Notes under the pieces: model-generated
The model's input: only the letters and a program-made list of their open reading frames with translations
Told to the model about the DNA's origin: nothing
Databases searched by the model: none
Made by a program: the position numbers and the translations under genes
In this document: piece by piece, positions 33,937 through 44,414 of the stretch
Numbering within the stretch: the stretch's first letter is position 1
Layout of the letters: the number at the start of each line of letters is the position of its first letter
DNA from: Gamarada debralockiae
Taxonomy: Eukaryota; Ascomycota; Leotiomycetes; Helotiales; Hyphodiscaceae
NCBI GenBank assembly: GCA_002803225.1
Contig: NXFV01000053.1
Location: forward strand, 62,001 to 126,000
Direction of reading: 5' to 3'
Length of the DNA stretch: 64,000 nucleotides

Positions 33937-35526
33937 GTCCTCGCGATTCTTTCTAAGCTTTATGTGACTGAGGCAAATCCTCACCTTTCGTTAAAGGTGG
34001 AGAAATTGTCCAATATCACGTGACCCTTGTTGAATATGGCGAGACGAAGAGAGAGCTCTCCCCTATCACAGAAGCTTCTGCGGTAGTTCTAAACAAGAAG
34101 AAGAGTGTAGAAACTGATATATCGCATAGACATTGGTAAGAGGAGACTGGAAGGGTATGAACGTCGCGCGTTGTGAGTTGACGCGATTCTCACGCGACAG
34201 GGCTGGAAAGGCGCTCGTCGCGTTGAAAGATCTCGGGTCCACGGCTATCCACGCCTTGGTGAGATATACATCGATGGGTCTTTGTCACTGGGACACTGTG
34301 CAAAGGGGGATGCGTCAATGAGGTGAAATACCAGAATCACGTGGAGAGTAAGATGAAAATGAGAGTGATGAGAAGACGAATCAGGGTAAAAAAAATGCAA
34401 GTCGGCATAAGTTGCATTATTTTTGCACAACCTCTGCATAATTCAACACCTTGAACTAAATCGAAACTCAAATTCCAACGCCCAATTTAAACCAAAAGTT
34501 TTATCCTACTAAATATCACGAGGACTTCTCTTATAAAAAAAAACTCTAGGGAGTGCAAATGCGCCGTCGAAAGAGCTGTTAGAATCCTTCTCTTTCACTC
34601 CATTTTTGCCTTCAACCCAACGTTCAAGAAGTTTCTTCTACACAGGCTTTGTGGGATGTCCAGGTTGAGCTGGATTGGGCTACTCGCTGTATATCTACAT
34701 GTATGATTTAAAGGCGGATGATCAGTAGATGCAGGATTTTCTTTGTGCCACATAATATGTGCTTTTTCAAGGAGCAGATTGCTCCGGATCAAGTGATTGG
34801 CGCATAGAGCAAGTATGAAGTGTTGTACTTCAATACTTCAACATAATGTCGAACACTGGTAGTAGCGCGTCAATATCTCCAGTTCGTCTGAAACCAAACC
34901 CATCAGACGAAATGGAAGTCGTTCCCTTCGTACTCTTCGAACAACCTTGCCGCTGTGGCTTCAAACCCAGCCCCGCGACGACACTTTCATGCCCGACTTG
35001 AGCCAAGTCGGCGGATACAGTGTTATCCCAAAATCGGATACGCCTGCGCGGACTCACTAAAATTTTAAGGAAGTCGAGCTTCTGCCGGAGGATATTTCAA
35101 GCATTAAAAGAGTTGGGAAGATACAGATGCGGTACAATATACTTTATGTGGCGTGTGAGTTTTCCTGGGCCGTAATACCCTCTCCTGATCCTCTTATCGT
35201 GCTAATTTGCAGACAAACCTCCCCGGGACATCAGTATCTTTGAAGACCAGAGGGAGATGCCCGCGACACACCAACCCATCTTGTCAATATAACAAGGAAA
35301 GGGAGGGGAGGAAAGTTACAACTTGTTTAGATTCTCATATTTTCAGAAAACTTTGATAAGACTCACAGCTTTCGTGCTGTGCCCTCATCTTACGTATGTC
35401 AAGATATTGCATGCATGAAATCTCGAATAGTGCAATACGTTAGATTGTCATTTGATGTAAGATCTGATCTAAAAACCTACAATAATTTGAAAGCTAGTCA
35501 TGAACTTCAGACGAGTGGACCGCTTC
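33937..35526. other. Intergenic region between KMT6 and the GMC gene
   Basis: 1590 bp. It contains the KMT6 promoter side and the 3' side of the GMC gene. Several low-complexity A/T runs occur (for example near 34390 and 34536). Small open frames show no family resemblance, and I found no tRNA or repeat. Confidence 0.4.
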
Positions 35527-37459
35527 TTATCCACGTTGCGCCTCAAGTATCCAATCTTCCTTCACCATTTCGGCAGCATACTCCGCCACCGCATAAACGG
35601 TTGACTGTATGTTACCACGAACATGCATGGGGAAGATGCTCGCGTCTACCACACGTACGTTCGCCGTGCCATATACACGCAACCTAGAGTTGACAACACC
35701 ACCCTCTTCCCGCGGCTGCATAGAGCAGGTCCCGACTGGATGATACTGAGTTGTCAAATTATCCCTCAGGTGATCTTTTGCCATATCAAGACTGGTCAGT
35801 TCGCGAATATTGGCCGGGATTCTACGACCGTCGCTCTTGAGTTTCGAGGCTAGTGGATTTATCTTAGCCAGGGTCTCAAGGTACTGTAGGTGCCTAGCAA
35901 GCACCTCAACATCGAGATTGTGCGACAAGTACTTGGGATCAATGATAGGATGATCTAGCGGATTAGCGCTACTGATATGGACCGAGCCACGGGAGTAAGG
36001 ATGTTCCAGAGAAGCCGTCAGACTGAGGTATATGCCAGGGGAAGACGGCTTGAACAGTTCTTTCTGATCATGGGCAGAGTTGAGATGTATTTGAAATGGC
36101 AACATCATGTATTGAACAGAGCTTCCATCAGAGCTAAGTAAAAGCTCCGTCTGAAGAGTGAACTGTTTCTGGAGACCAGGCATGACGTCAGCTTTTAGAT
36201 CGGAACGGCTAAGGAGATCCGAAATGCGAGCTTCTCCTTCGTCTGATTGACAATTGACAAGCGGCATAAAGGCGCTAGCTTCCACGCCGCTGGCTAATGG
36301 CCCAGTCTGAGCGATTTGGTAGTCATTTAGCGCCTTCTCCACCAGCTTAACGTCGCGTAGCGTGTCTAAAGTGGTCTCACTATCTTCCACTTCCAGCACC
36401 AACGCGGTTAGGGCGTGGTCCTGCAGGTTTTCTCCAACTCGTGGGTTGTCAATGAGGGCCTTAATGCCATGAGCCTTCAAGATGCTTGAAGACCCGATTC
36501 CGGAAAGCTCGAGGATTTGGGGTGATTGGACAGCACCAGCCGAGAGAATAATCTCTTTTCGTGCTTTAGCCGTGTATGTCTTGCCTTGCGCGACAAAAGT
36601 GACGCCCACCGCACATAATTGCCCCGTTTCCGCAGTCTGATGTGCAAATGTAATCTTTTCCACATGGGCTTCGGTGAGGACATGAAGATTTGGTCGATGG
36701 GCAGCTGGTAGATAGTACGCTGTCGCAGCGTAGCTTCGACTCTTGCTCTCCGGGTCAATGCTAGCTGGGTTCGTAAATCCGCCACTTGACTTTCCTGACA
36801 TAGGATCATCCATCATCTTCTGCCCAAGCTTGTCGAAAGTTTCGAGCCATGCTGACTGTAAAGGTCCACAAGTGTCATAATATGACACCCGCACTGGGCC
36901 TGACAGGCCCTGTGCAGCTGCATCGATGTTTGTAGTGCCAAGCAGCCGTTCTTTTCCATCACTAGGTTTGGTGTACGTATGAAACTTTCGATAGTATGGT
37001 ACGAGTTTCTTCCAGGACCATTCCGGATTTCCTAGCCTTCCCCAAGCGTCGATCTCAGACTCTGTCGGGTATGTGATCTGCATAAAGTTGATGGCGCTAG
37101 ATCCACCTAGAGCACGACCTCGGGGCCAAGCTACCTTGCGAGAATTCAGGTTTTCCTTGCTTCCAATGTTAGCATCAACTTTAAATTACTAGAGCGGTAT
37201 GACCGAGTTCACGTACCTGAACAGTTGTCATAAAGCTCCAGTCGTAGTCCGGATCTCCAATGTTAGAAGCGCAAAGTCCTGGTGTCAAGATTTTTGGATC
37301 GCCCAAATAGCTCTTCCCAGCCTCTACCACGCCAACAAGAACATGCGCATCCTCTGACAAACGTGCGGCTAAAACCAGGCCAGCTGTTCCGCCACCTACG
37401 ATGATGAAATCGTATTCTTGTGACGCGAAGACAGAGGGATCTTCTAATCTTAGAGACAT
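35527..37459 (-). CDS. GMC-family FAD-dependent oxidoreductase
   Basis: Two exons (37459-37217 and 37155-35527) give 623 aa, typical for glucose-methanol-choline oxidoreductases. The N-terminal FAD-binding motif is [18 protein letters not shown], and [13 protein letters not shown] is the first GMC signature. [17 protein letters not shown] is the second signature. The active-site His pair region has [11 protein letters not shown] and the end reads VVDASIFP followed by [15 protein letters not shown], in which the usual Asn-Pro step is replaced by Gly-Asn-Ile. There is no clear signal peptide, so an intracellular oxidase or dehydrogenase of an alcohol or aldehyde is likely. It sits immediately downstream of the AT-rich inverted-repeat element. 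Confidence 0.87.
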
Positions 37460-37571
37460 TCTTGACAAGTACAAGATGGAAGTTTGATGTGATGGAATCT
37501 TTGGGTCATAAGTTTAATTTAATATCAAGACGGGTCGAAAGCTAGACTCTTATGTTCGGCTTCTTGTTCGC

Positions 37572-38190
37572 ATAACCGATTTCCCGCTCAAAATCCCACC
37601 CTGGCCGAAATCCGCCTTTTTACACTAAAATTAACAAGAAAACAACTTTTATATCTTACTCTATAATACTTCCATTACTTTAATTCCTATAGATTTAGAA
37701 TCTTATAAGTATACATTTTAAGATATAATTTAAATTTTTTATTTTATTATTAAAAGGATAGAGTAGTAATTAATTAAAAGTTTATTATCTTTTTACATCT
37801 AAATATCGTGTTTTATAAAAGCTACAAATAAATATTTAAAAATAAAATACTAACTTTTTTGAAAATGAAATATAAAATAATAGTAAACATACTCTTATGA
37901 ATTTTTTTTAGCTTTGTTTAATAAGTTAAAAATTTAATACGAGTTTTACATACAAAATTCTTTGAAAAAATAGGTTAAAATTTTTAAATCTTATATATTA
38001 AAAGAGCTATATAAATTTTTATATTTTTTTGATTAAAATAGTAAATGTTGACTACTTTTAATTAATTATTTAAAAGAGTATACAATTCCTATAAGTAGTT
38101 GTCTGAATATAATTAACTTAAATAAAGGACTTTTGGTGTAAAAAGGCGGGATTTCGGCCGGTGTGGGATTTTGAGCGGGAATTCGGTTAT
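37572..38190. mobile_element. AT-rich non-coding DNA element with long terminal inverted repeats
   Basis: Both ends carry the same ~58 bp sequence in inverted orientation: ATAACCGA(T/A)TTCCCGCTCA, then AAATCCCAC, GGCCGAAATC and CGCCTTTTTACAC. The left copy is 37572-37630 and the right copy is about 38131-38190, with only a few differences. A TA dinucleotide is available at both edges, so TA target duplication is possible. The 500 bp between the repeats is extremely AT-rich and has no meaningful open frame. It looks like a non-autonomous or mutationally degraded class II element; heavy AT bias in fungi often reflects repeat-induced point mutation. Confidence 0.8.
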
Positions 38191-39864
38191 TGACTTCTTG
38201 TGGGAACTGCAAGAACATGATTCAACAGCACGGATACAGCTTAAGTATTTGATATCCGATGAGGATGGAAGTGATCAACCTCTAAGTGCTTATAAGGAGA
38301 TTTAATCTAATCTATATTCGGTAAAGTGAAAGATAAGCTTATGAGGTGGCTATGAATATCTAGTCTATATCAAGTAAGGTCACGTCACTATGATCAGGTG
38401 ATCTGATAGCCATGCCAATGGAAGGCAACCCTTTCAATAGACACAGTAATTTCTAACGTCATCCTTAATCCTAACTAAGTTACGGATCCCAATGTGAATC
38501 TTAGTAATCTACTTAGTAATATTACCATTTTCAACTCACCGCCTTTATATAATAGTACCTGGCGGGACGCACGGGGTCTGAGGGTGATCTCTGTAGGCCA
38601 ATTAGAGGCGAGAGAAGTCCGGTCAGGGTCGAGTGGATATTGAACCAGTTCTCTTCGACCAAAAAGCACAGCAGTTTGCAGGCATGCGAGGCCTTTCCAC
38701 CGTGTTTCAATTTCCCAACCCAGATCTTCGAGAAGATATTGCACGATATTTATATGATCATGCCTCACCGCAGACCACATCAGCGCGTCTTAACCTGGCT
38801 GAAGATCTATAAGGACACGGAGAGCATCTAAGATCTTGTCCGAGTCTTCGAACCCGGGACGCAATCGGCGTTCTGGCCCATCGTCCTCCGAGACAAGCGA
38901 GCCCAGTGGAGTCTGAGAGAATTCTATTCGAGCCCAGGGATGCGGCTCGAGCAAAGAACATTTCCAGGATATCGCTATTGGTGCTTGAGGTTTCCAGTAA
39001 TAAGAAGTCTTTCTGTTCTTCAACTGTGCTAGTACCTTCGTCTCTTGGGGCTCTTATGTATGGCTCATACGCGAATTTTGCGCCCAAACTCAAGAGGACT
39101 TTGACGAGCTTCACCTTCTCGTGGATAATGGCCCAGCGAAGTGGTGTGACGGATTGACCCTGCAGTACGGGTACATCAATACCATGCCGCCGCACACTGA
39201 ACTTGTAGTTAACGTCGACGACTCTTTCACAAGCAACCGAGCTAGTTCGACTGCTTCTTCACCGCGATCGACGTTGACGAGGTAGTAGAGAGGACTTAGT
39301 GTGACGCATATCTCATCCTCAATCCAGAGCATAATGGGTTGACAATTTTGCGCCATTCTTGATGAGAAACTTTGCGATGCTTGAGTGTCCTCGGCTGAGT
39401 GCACACAGAAGTGGCGTGCGGAGAGCTGGATAGGAGTTATGGCCGTTCACGTCAAATCTGGCGTTGAGGAGGATCGAGATTGATTCCCCAAATCCGAATA
39501 ACGCGGCCAAGTGCAGTAGGGAGCCATAGATGTAGTAATCCACTCGTTTCTCAAGATATCTATCGTCCAGTATTTTTGCTGTGGCATTAAAACTTTTGAT
39601 AGAGTTAAAGCAAACTGACGGGTTAGAGTTGGAATCAACGTCCTCGAGCTTTGCCTTTATAAAACGCTTTATTTCCTTGGAGAGGAGAATGGAGTTGCCG
39701 AGATTGAAGTGTTTCGAACATCTTTCGCATAGTTGAGGGTGTCATCGAAGAACAAAGCCAAGCTATTCTCCCATACATCTTCGAGATGCTCACTTCCACA
39801 TTGTAATCTTACAATCGAATAATGTAATAATCGCGGTTAATTAGGTCGAAGTCACTTTCGACTA

Positions 39865-40097
39865 CAGTAGAACCTCTCTATAAGCATACGCTCGGGACCA
39901 ATGATTGCATGCTTATAAGTCAGGTTATGCTTATACCCAGGGGCATATAACACACTTAATTTTGCTTGGGACCGAGGGTCGCATGCTTACTGGTCAGGTA
40001 TGCTTATCTACAGGATGCTTATCTACAGGATGCTTATCTACAGGATGCTTATCTACAGGATGCTTATCTACAGGATGCTTATAGAGAGGTTCTACTG
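39865..40097. mobile_element. Pogo/Tc1-like MITE with TA target duplication
   Basis: A 233 bp element bounded by perfect inverted ends CAGTAGAACCTCTCTATAAG (left) and its complement CTTATAGAGAGGTTCTACTG (right), each flanked by TA. CAGTAGAACCTC is like the terminal repeats of pogo/Tigger-type elements. No coding capacity; a non-autonomous copy mobilised by a transposase elsewhere is likely. It lies inside the ankyrin pseudogene reading direction and breaks it. Confidence 0.85.
40000..40074. repeat. Five perfect 15 bp tandem repeats inside the MITE
   Basis: ATGCTTATCTACAGG is repeated five times without change. The next 15 bases, ATGCTTATAGAGAGG, are a divergent sixth unit and at the same time part of the right terminal repeat, so the array probably grew from the element's own end. 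Confidence 0.95.
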
Positions 40098-40529
40098 TAG
40101 CGATAATTGTTGATGTTGCTCAAGGGATGGGTAGCTGGAGATCTCGTATTTGGCAGCGTAGACAAGGTCTTTCGGAGGTTTGAAGTCAGTTCCGATATTG
40201 GCGTCTTGGTATTCCTCATCCCAAAACACCATGATCGAAGTTGGGAAACATAGATACCGACGAGGCGGAGGAGCTCAATGTTGATATCTTTGATATGAGC
40301 TGCGGAGGGACGCCTGAACGTCAGGCACAGTTTTGCTGGTTAGTCATTGCATGACCCTAGCGGTGCCACTGCCACCTATTACGAGTTAGGTCTCTGCAAC
40401 AGACCTTTACCCCCGTAAGCTAAGCGCAGGACGCAAAGGCTCGTCCAACATCGACATTCTTCATTCTTCTTCAATCTTTCCCATCTATACTTCAACCATC
40501 GAAACCAACCCAAGGGCTCAGCCAAAGTT

Positions 40530-42661
40530 ATGGAGGCCATTGGATTCACCGTAGGAGTCGTGTCCATTGCGTCTATATTCCAGACGTGTCTACACGGCTA
40601 CCGCTCCCGAACACCGCCATGGCGATCGGAAACACGGCCTTGACCCTAAATATACAATTTCGCGGTGAAGAACTTCGTTTGTATCTTTGGGGTCGTAATT
40701 GGGGGCTCATGGAGGACATTGAGCGAATGCTGGGAAAGAACGAGAAGCGGGCACCGAGCAGCAAACCATCGCTCCAAGAGTTGAAGTCACCTGACGCTGC
40801 GAGTGACATCGCGTCCGTCACTGCTGTGAAACCGGTGTCTTTTCTCGACAATGTTGATGAGGAACTTGAGATTCCAGGCCTTCGGGAACTGACCATTGGA
40901 GTGCTTGCTCAAATTCAGAAAGCGTTGGAAGAGTGGAGATCGGTGGGAGAACGATACGCTGCTACCGACAAAATTCAGAGGGGGTGGTGGGACCTCTCAG
41001 GATTCTTAGGCTAAGTCTTCGAGCCAGGCATCGTCAAAGATCTTCTCAAAGCAAAAGGGTCAAGCAAAGGAGATATCGGATCGCACTCGATTCACTTCCA
41101 AGCTGAGATGGACGTTGAAAGAACAAGGGCGACTTGGATGAGCTTCTGACAAAATTGACAAATCTGAATGACAGCTTGGCGAAACTCTTTCCACGACAGA
41201 AGAAGGTAAGTCTGGCTTGTGGAGTGGCGGGAGAGATTCTCAGTATTTTAGAGAGCGAGAAGGGTGAGACCTCAGATTCAGATGTCAACGAGCAACTCGA
41301 TAGTCTCCAAGGACCCAACGAAGCAAAAGCTGCTCAAATACTACTGCTGAAGCGTTCCAACAACAACGAATCTCCCGAAAGAAAATCCAAAGAAGAAGTA
41401 CCCCCCAAAAGAAATGTGGAGGACTCCCTTCTCCAAGCGGTCGGTCTGGGAAGACGGACTGCAGGGTGTGTTGGAAATCCCCCAGGGCCACTTCCTCGGC
41501 CTTGCGGAGCCTAAGCTTAAGTATTATGAAATTTGGGAAGAGGATGGGAGATTCATAAGTAATGCTTATGTCCCGCTTCCAAGGCCATTGGGATTATATG
41601 CCCCGATGCCAAAAGGAGCGAAAGCTGACAGTCTTGACCCCACGGGGAGTGCTGACGACCCAGCCAAAGTGGTATTGGTTGAATGGCGCCCAACAGCCAC
41701 GGAATCGAAGGCCTCACAGCTAACCGTTAAGGATTTGAAAGATCGCCGGGATCATATCACGCGCCTTTTGCATAGAACCTTTGTCAATGATGTGGATTTC
41801 CGAGTTTTGGATTGCCTGGGGTATCCCAAGGCTGATGGACACCTTCCTGATTGATCGACCCATGAACTGGTTGGCTACTTGTACCAATACCCCGAATTCG
41901 CAAACCGGAGAGCTTGCTGGTCACTCTCAGAGCCTTTGTCGGCGAAGCGTACGATTCGGATGATCCAAAAATACCTTCATTGGACGAGCGATTCGAACTT
42001 GCTCGAAACCTTGCCGTGGCCTTCTACTAACTCCAATGCGCAGGATGAGTCCATCGAAAGTTCTCCAGCTACAATGTCATATTCCTCAAGAATTGCACAA
42101 GCGATGAGTTGGATCCACTCGACCATTTCTTGTGGGTTGGCAGTATTCTCGTCCCCATGATCAGCGACGGATTTACCCCTCGGAATATGCTTCACCTGGA
42201 ATCGGTGACTTGGACATGTACGTACATCGCCGCAGATTGACTGAGATTAACAAAAAGAGAAACTTCCCACGGTTCCATAGGAGCTTTGACATTTATAGCG
42301 TCGGGGTCATTCTTGTCGAGATTGCGTTCTGGGAATCCATGCTAGCTTCAGCAAAAGAAGAGGATAAGAAGCAGATGGTCAAATTCGAGTCTATTCCTGG
42401 TTCAGATCGTGCGGACGCCTGGTGGAAGGCCATACTAAAGACCGCGAAAGAGGAGCTCGCTCCAGAGATGAGTGTTGCGTATCGAGATACCGTGTTTTGT
42501 CTCCAGGGGGGAATCCGAACGAAGGCAACATAGGTGACTGGCATGCAAGGTATTGGGACCGGTCAGATCCATATTATGTCGAAACAGATTTCGAGGTGAT
42601 CGGATTGGAGAAGCAGTTCTATCGGCGAGCGCTGAAAGCATTGGAGCGGTTCAGGATGTAG
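40530..42661 (+). pseudogene. Broken HeLo-domain / protein-kinase-like gene
   Basis: ATG at 40530 opens a HeLo start (MEAIGFTVGVVSIASIFQTC). The frame shifts near 40590 into TLNIQFRGEELRLYLWGRNWGLMED. Another shift near 41130 leads to LDELLTKLTNLNDSLAKLFP, the end of a HeLo domain, and a third part carries FEVW-like and VLVEWRP segments of the kinase-type N-lobe. From 41985 to 42150 the fragments ERFELARNLAVAFY and VHRKFSSYNVIFLKN are separated by TAA and TGA codons where Gln and Trp are usual. The C-lobe (SFDIYSVGVILVEIAFWESM) survives in another frame at 42280-42500, and LEKQFYRRALKALERF ends the gene. The pattern of CAA to TAA and TGG to TGA is what C-to-T mutation would give. Families of this build act in fungal allorecognition. 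Confidence 0.75.
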
Positions 42662-42950
42662 CAGCGGGTATTCTTCAGCGGAAGCGCAATATATTTCCTC
42701 GGAACATGTCTCGGATTCGCCTTCAACCCCACTGTAGAGCTGATTCTGGGGACTGGAGAGTAGTAAGAGTCGCGCCGGTAGGATCTTGGTCACCTGCATG
42801 TTGGATAAATGATTCGCGGGAAGCGGGGCAAGTACCGGATCGGCCGCCTGCCTGCATCCACAATGATTGAGAATCTTCATAAAGTGCGTAAATGATGTTG
42901 CTTCTCGATCGCAGCTAGCTTTGCAAGGTTTCATTTTCTCAAAGTTTCCG

Positions 42951-44414
42951 ATGTTCCCACTCAGATATTTCGTAGGGGTTGGCTTGCTCGCGGGCAGAAC
43001 CTTTGCTCAAAACATCACTACCACCTCAAGTCAGATCGTAAGCTATCCTATCCCGGCAGGAGTTCTGACCAACCCCTCTTTCAACATCAGTGTAAAAGAT
43101 CAGGATGGCAGGTGGCAAGGACTTGATGCGTACCTGGTTACCCTCAACTTAGTCAACACAACCACCGGGGCCGGGATGATTCACAATTCCTCCATGGCCT
43201 ACTTTGACTTCTCTGGATCCGTCGAGGTTTCACTCACATATAACAACGGCCATATCACCTCTTCCCGTGTACGCCCTGATTCATACGGCATAGTACCTGA
43301 AATACAAGGAGGCAACAACGTCAAGTTCACCATGACTGAGCCGCGGAACCTCATGATAGAGGTAAATGGAGACATTTTTAACTGCCTGCACTTACTTTCC
43401 AACACGATCGAGAATGAAGTGCCTCCCGCTGATGACGAGGACACTATCTACTTCGGTCCCGGCACCCACACGATCACTGGTGGTGTCATTTCTGTACCCA
43501 GTGGCAAAACAGTCTACCTCGCGGGTGGAGCGGTGCTCAACGGAGGCATTGAGTTTGTCAACGTCTCGAACTCTGTGGTCCGCGGGCGCGGGGTGCTATA
43601 CCACGCATCTGGTGACGCAGTCCTCGTAGAGTCCTCCAACAACATCACCATCGATGACATTATTATTCTCAATCCCGGCCATTATGCCGTCCTGGCGGGC
43701 GAGGCGACTGACTTCACCATCCGCGGATTACGTGCATTCAGCTCCGTGGGCAACGGCGATGGCATTGACTTGTTCTGCTGCCAGAACGTGCTTGTTGATG
43801 GCGTCTTCATGCGCAACTCTGACGATAATATCGCTATTTACAACCACCGCTGGGACTATTATGGCAACACGAGTAACATCACGGTCAAGGACTCTAGCTT
43901 GTGGGCAGATGTTGCACACCCAATCAATATCGGGACGCATGGAAATACAGACGACCCAGAGGCTATGGACGGCATAACTATCACGAACATTGATATCCTC
44001 GATCATCGGGAGCCACAGATGGATTATCAGGGCTGCATCGCGCTCAATCCTGGGGATAGTAACCTCATCCAGAATGTGCATATTGAGGACGTCAGAGTTG
44101 AAGACTTTAGAGAAGGGCAGCTGGTCAACATGAGGGTGATGTTTAATACCCAGTACAACACTTCACCTGGCCGTGGTATCGCAAATGTGACCATTAAGAA
44201 CCTCAGCTATAAAGGAACACATGCCAACCCATCTATTTTCGTCGGATACGATGAAAGTAGGACGATCTCAGGCGTCGCGTTCGAAAATTTGGTGATCAAC
44301 GGCAAGCAGATTTCGGACACAATGCAGAAACCAGCTTGGTATCTCACCTCTGATTTTGTACCAATGTTCACGAACGAGCATGTGATCGACCTGCTATTTA
44401 ATTCCACAGGATGA
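42951..44414 (+). CDS. Secreted GH28-like right-handed beta-helix protein
   Basis: Intronless, 487 aa. The ATG at 42951 is followed by a clear signal peptide (MFPLRYFVGVGLLAGRTFA, cleavage before QNITT). The body has the repeated short strands of a pectin-lyase fold, from VISVPSGKTVYLAGGAVLNGG to the end. The core motifs GNGDGIDLF and MRNSDDNIAIY (the paired aspartates near residue 290) correspond to the acidic catalytic region of GH28-related enzymes. Many NxT/S sites (NIT, NTT, NSS, NTS) fit an exported glycoprotein. It belongs to a divergent branch, so polygalacturonase activity is not assured; other plant or microbial polysaccharides are possible. It is the first intact gene after the decayed 37-43 kb stretch. 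Confidence 0.8.
   Translation: MFPLRYFVGVGLLAGRTFAQNITTTSSQIVSYPIPAGVLTNPSFNISVKDQDGRWQGLDAYLVTLNLVNTTTGAGMIHNSSMAYFDFSGSVEVSLTYNNGHITSSRVRPDSYGIVPEIQGGNNVKFTMTEPRNLMIEVNGDIFNCLHLLSNTIENEVPPADDEDTIYFGPGTHTITGGVISVPSGKTVYLAGGAVLNGGIEFVNVSNSVVRGRGVLYHASGDAVLVESSNNITIDDIIILNPGHYAVLAGEATDFTIRGLRAFSSVGNGDGIDLFCCQNVLVDGVFMRNSDDNIAIYNHRWDYYGNTSNITVKDSSLWADVAHPINIGTHGNTDDPEAMDGITITNIDILDHREPQMDYQGCIALNPGDSNLIQNVHIEDVRVEDFREGQLVNMRVMFNTQYNTSPGRGIANVTIKNLSYKGTHANPSIFVGYDESRTISGVAFENLVINGKQISDTMQKPAWYLTSDFVPMFTNEHVIDLLFNSTG

Larger units (their letters stand above)
38475..40375 (-). pseudogene. Ankyrin-repeat gene split by a MITE and frameshifts
   Basis: Read from 40375 down, a protein segment (INIELLRLVGIYVSQLR, a shift, VFWDEEYQDANIGTDFKPPK, YEISSYPSLEQHQQ) runs up to the inverted-repeat element at 39865-40097. 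It resumes behind it with DFDLINRDYYIIRL, then after another shift VWENSLALFFDDTL and IKRFIKAKLEDVDSN. Ankyrin repeats follow: GSLLHLAALFGFGESISILL, TPLLCALSRGHSSIAKFLIKNGAKL, and later TPLRWAIIHEKVKLVKVLLSLGAKF and DHINIVQYLLEDLGWE. Each lies in a different frame, so several small indels exist besides the insertion. Ankyrin proteins of this kind are common in fungal immune-like and NLR gene families. No intact product is possible. Confidence 0.7.

Noticed and set aside
37700..38100. AT-rich stretch as a centromere or replication origin
   Set aside because: It is bounded precisely by inverted repeats, so a transposable element explains it better.
38840..38865. Second T-arm-like TTCGAACCCGGG
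   Set aside because: No cloverleaf could be drawn; it is part of the ankyrin relic.
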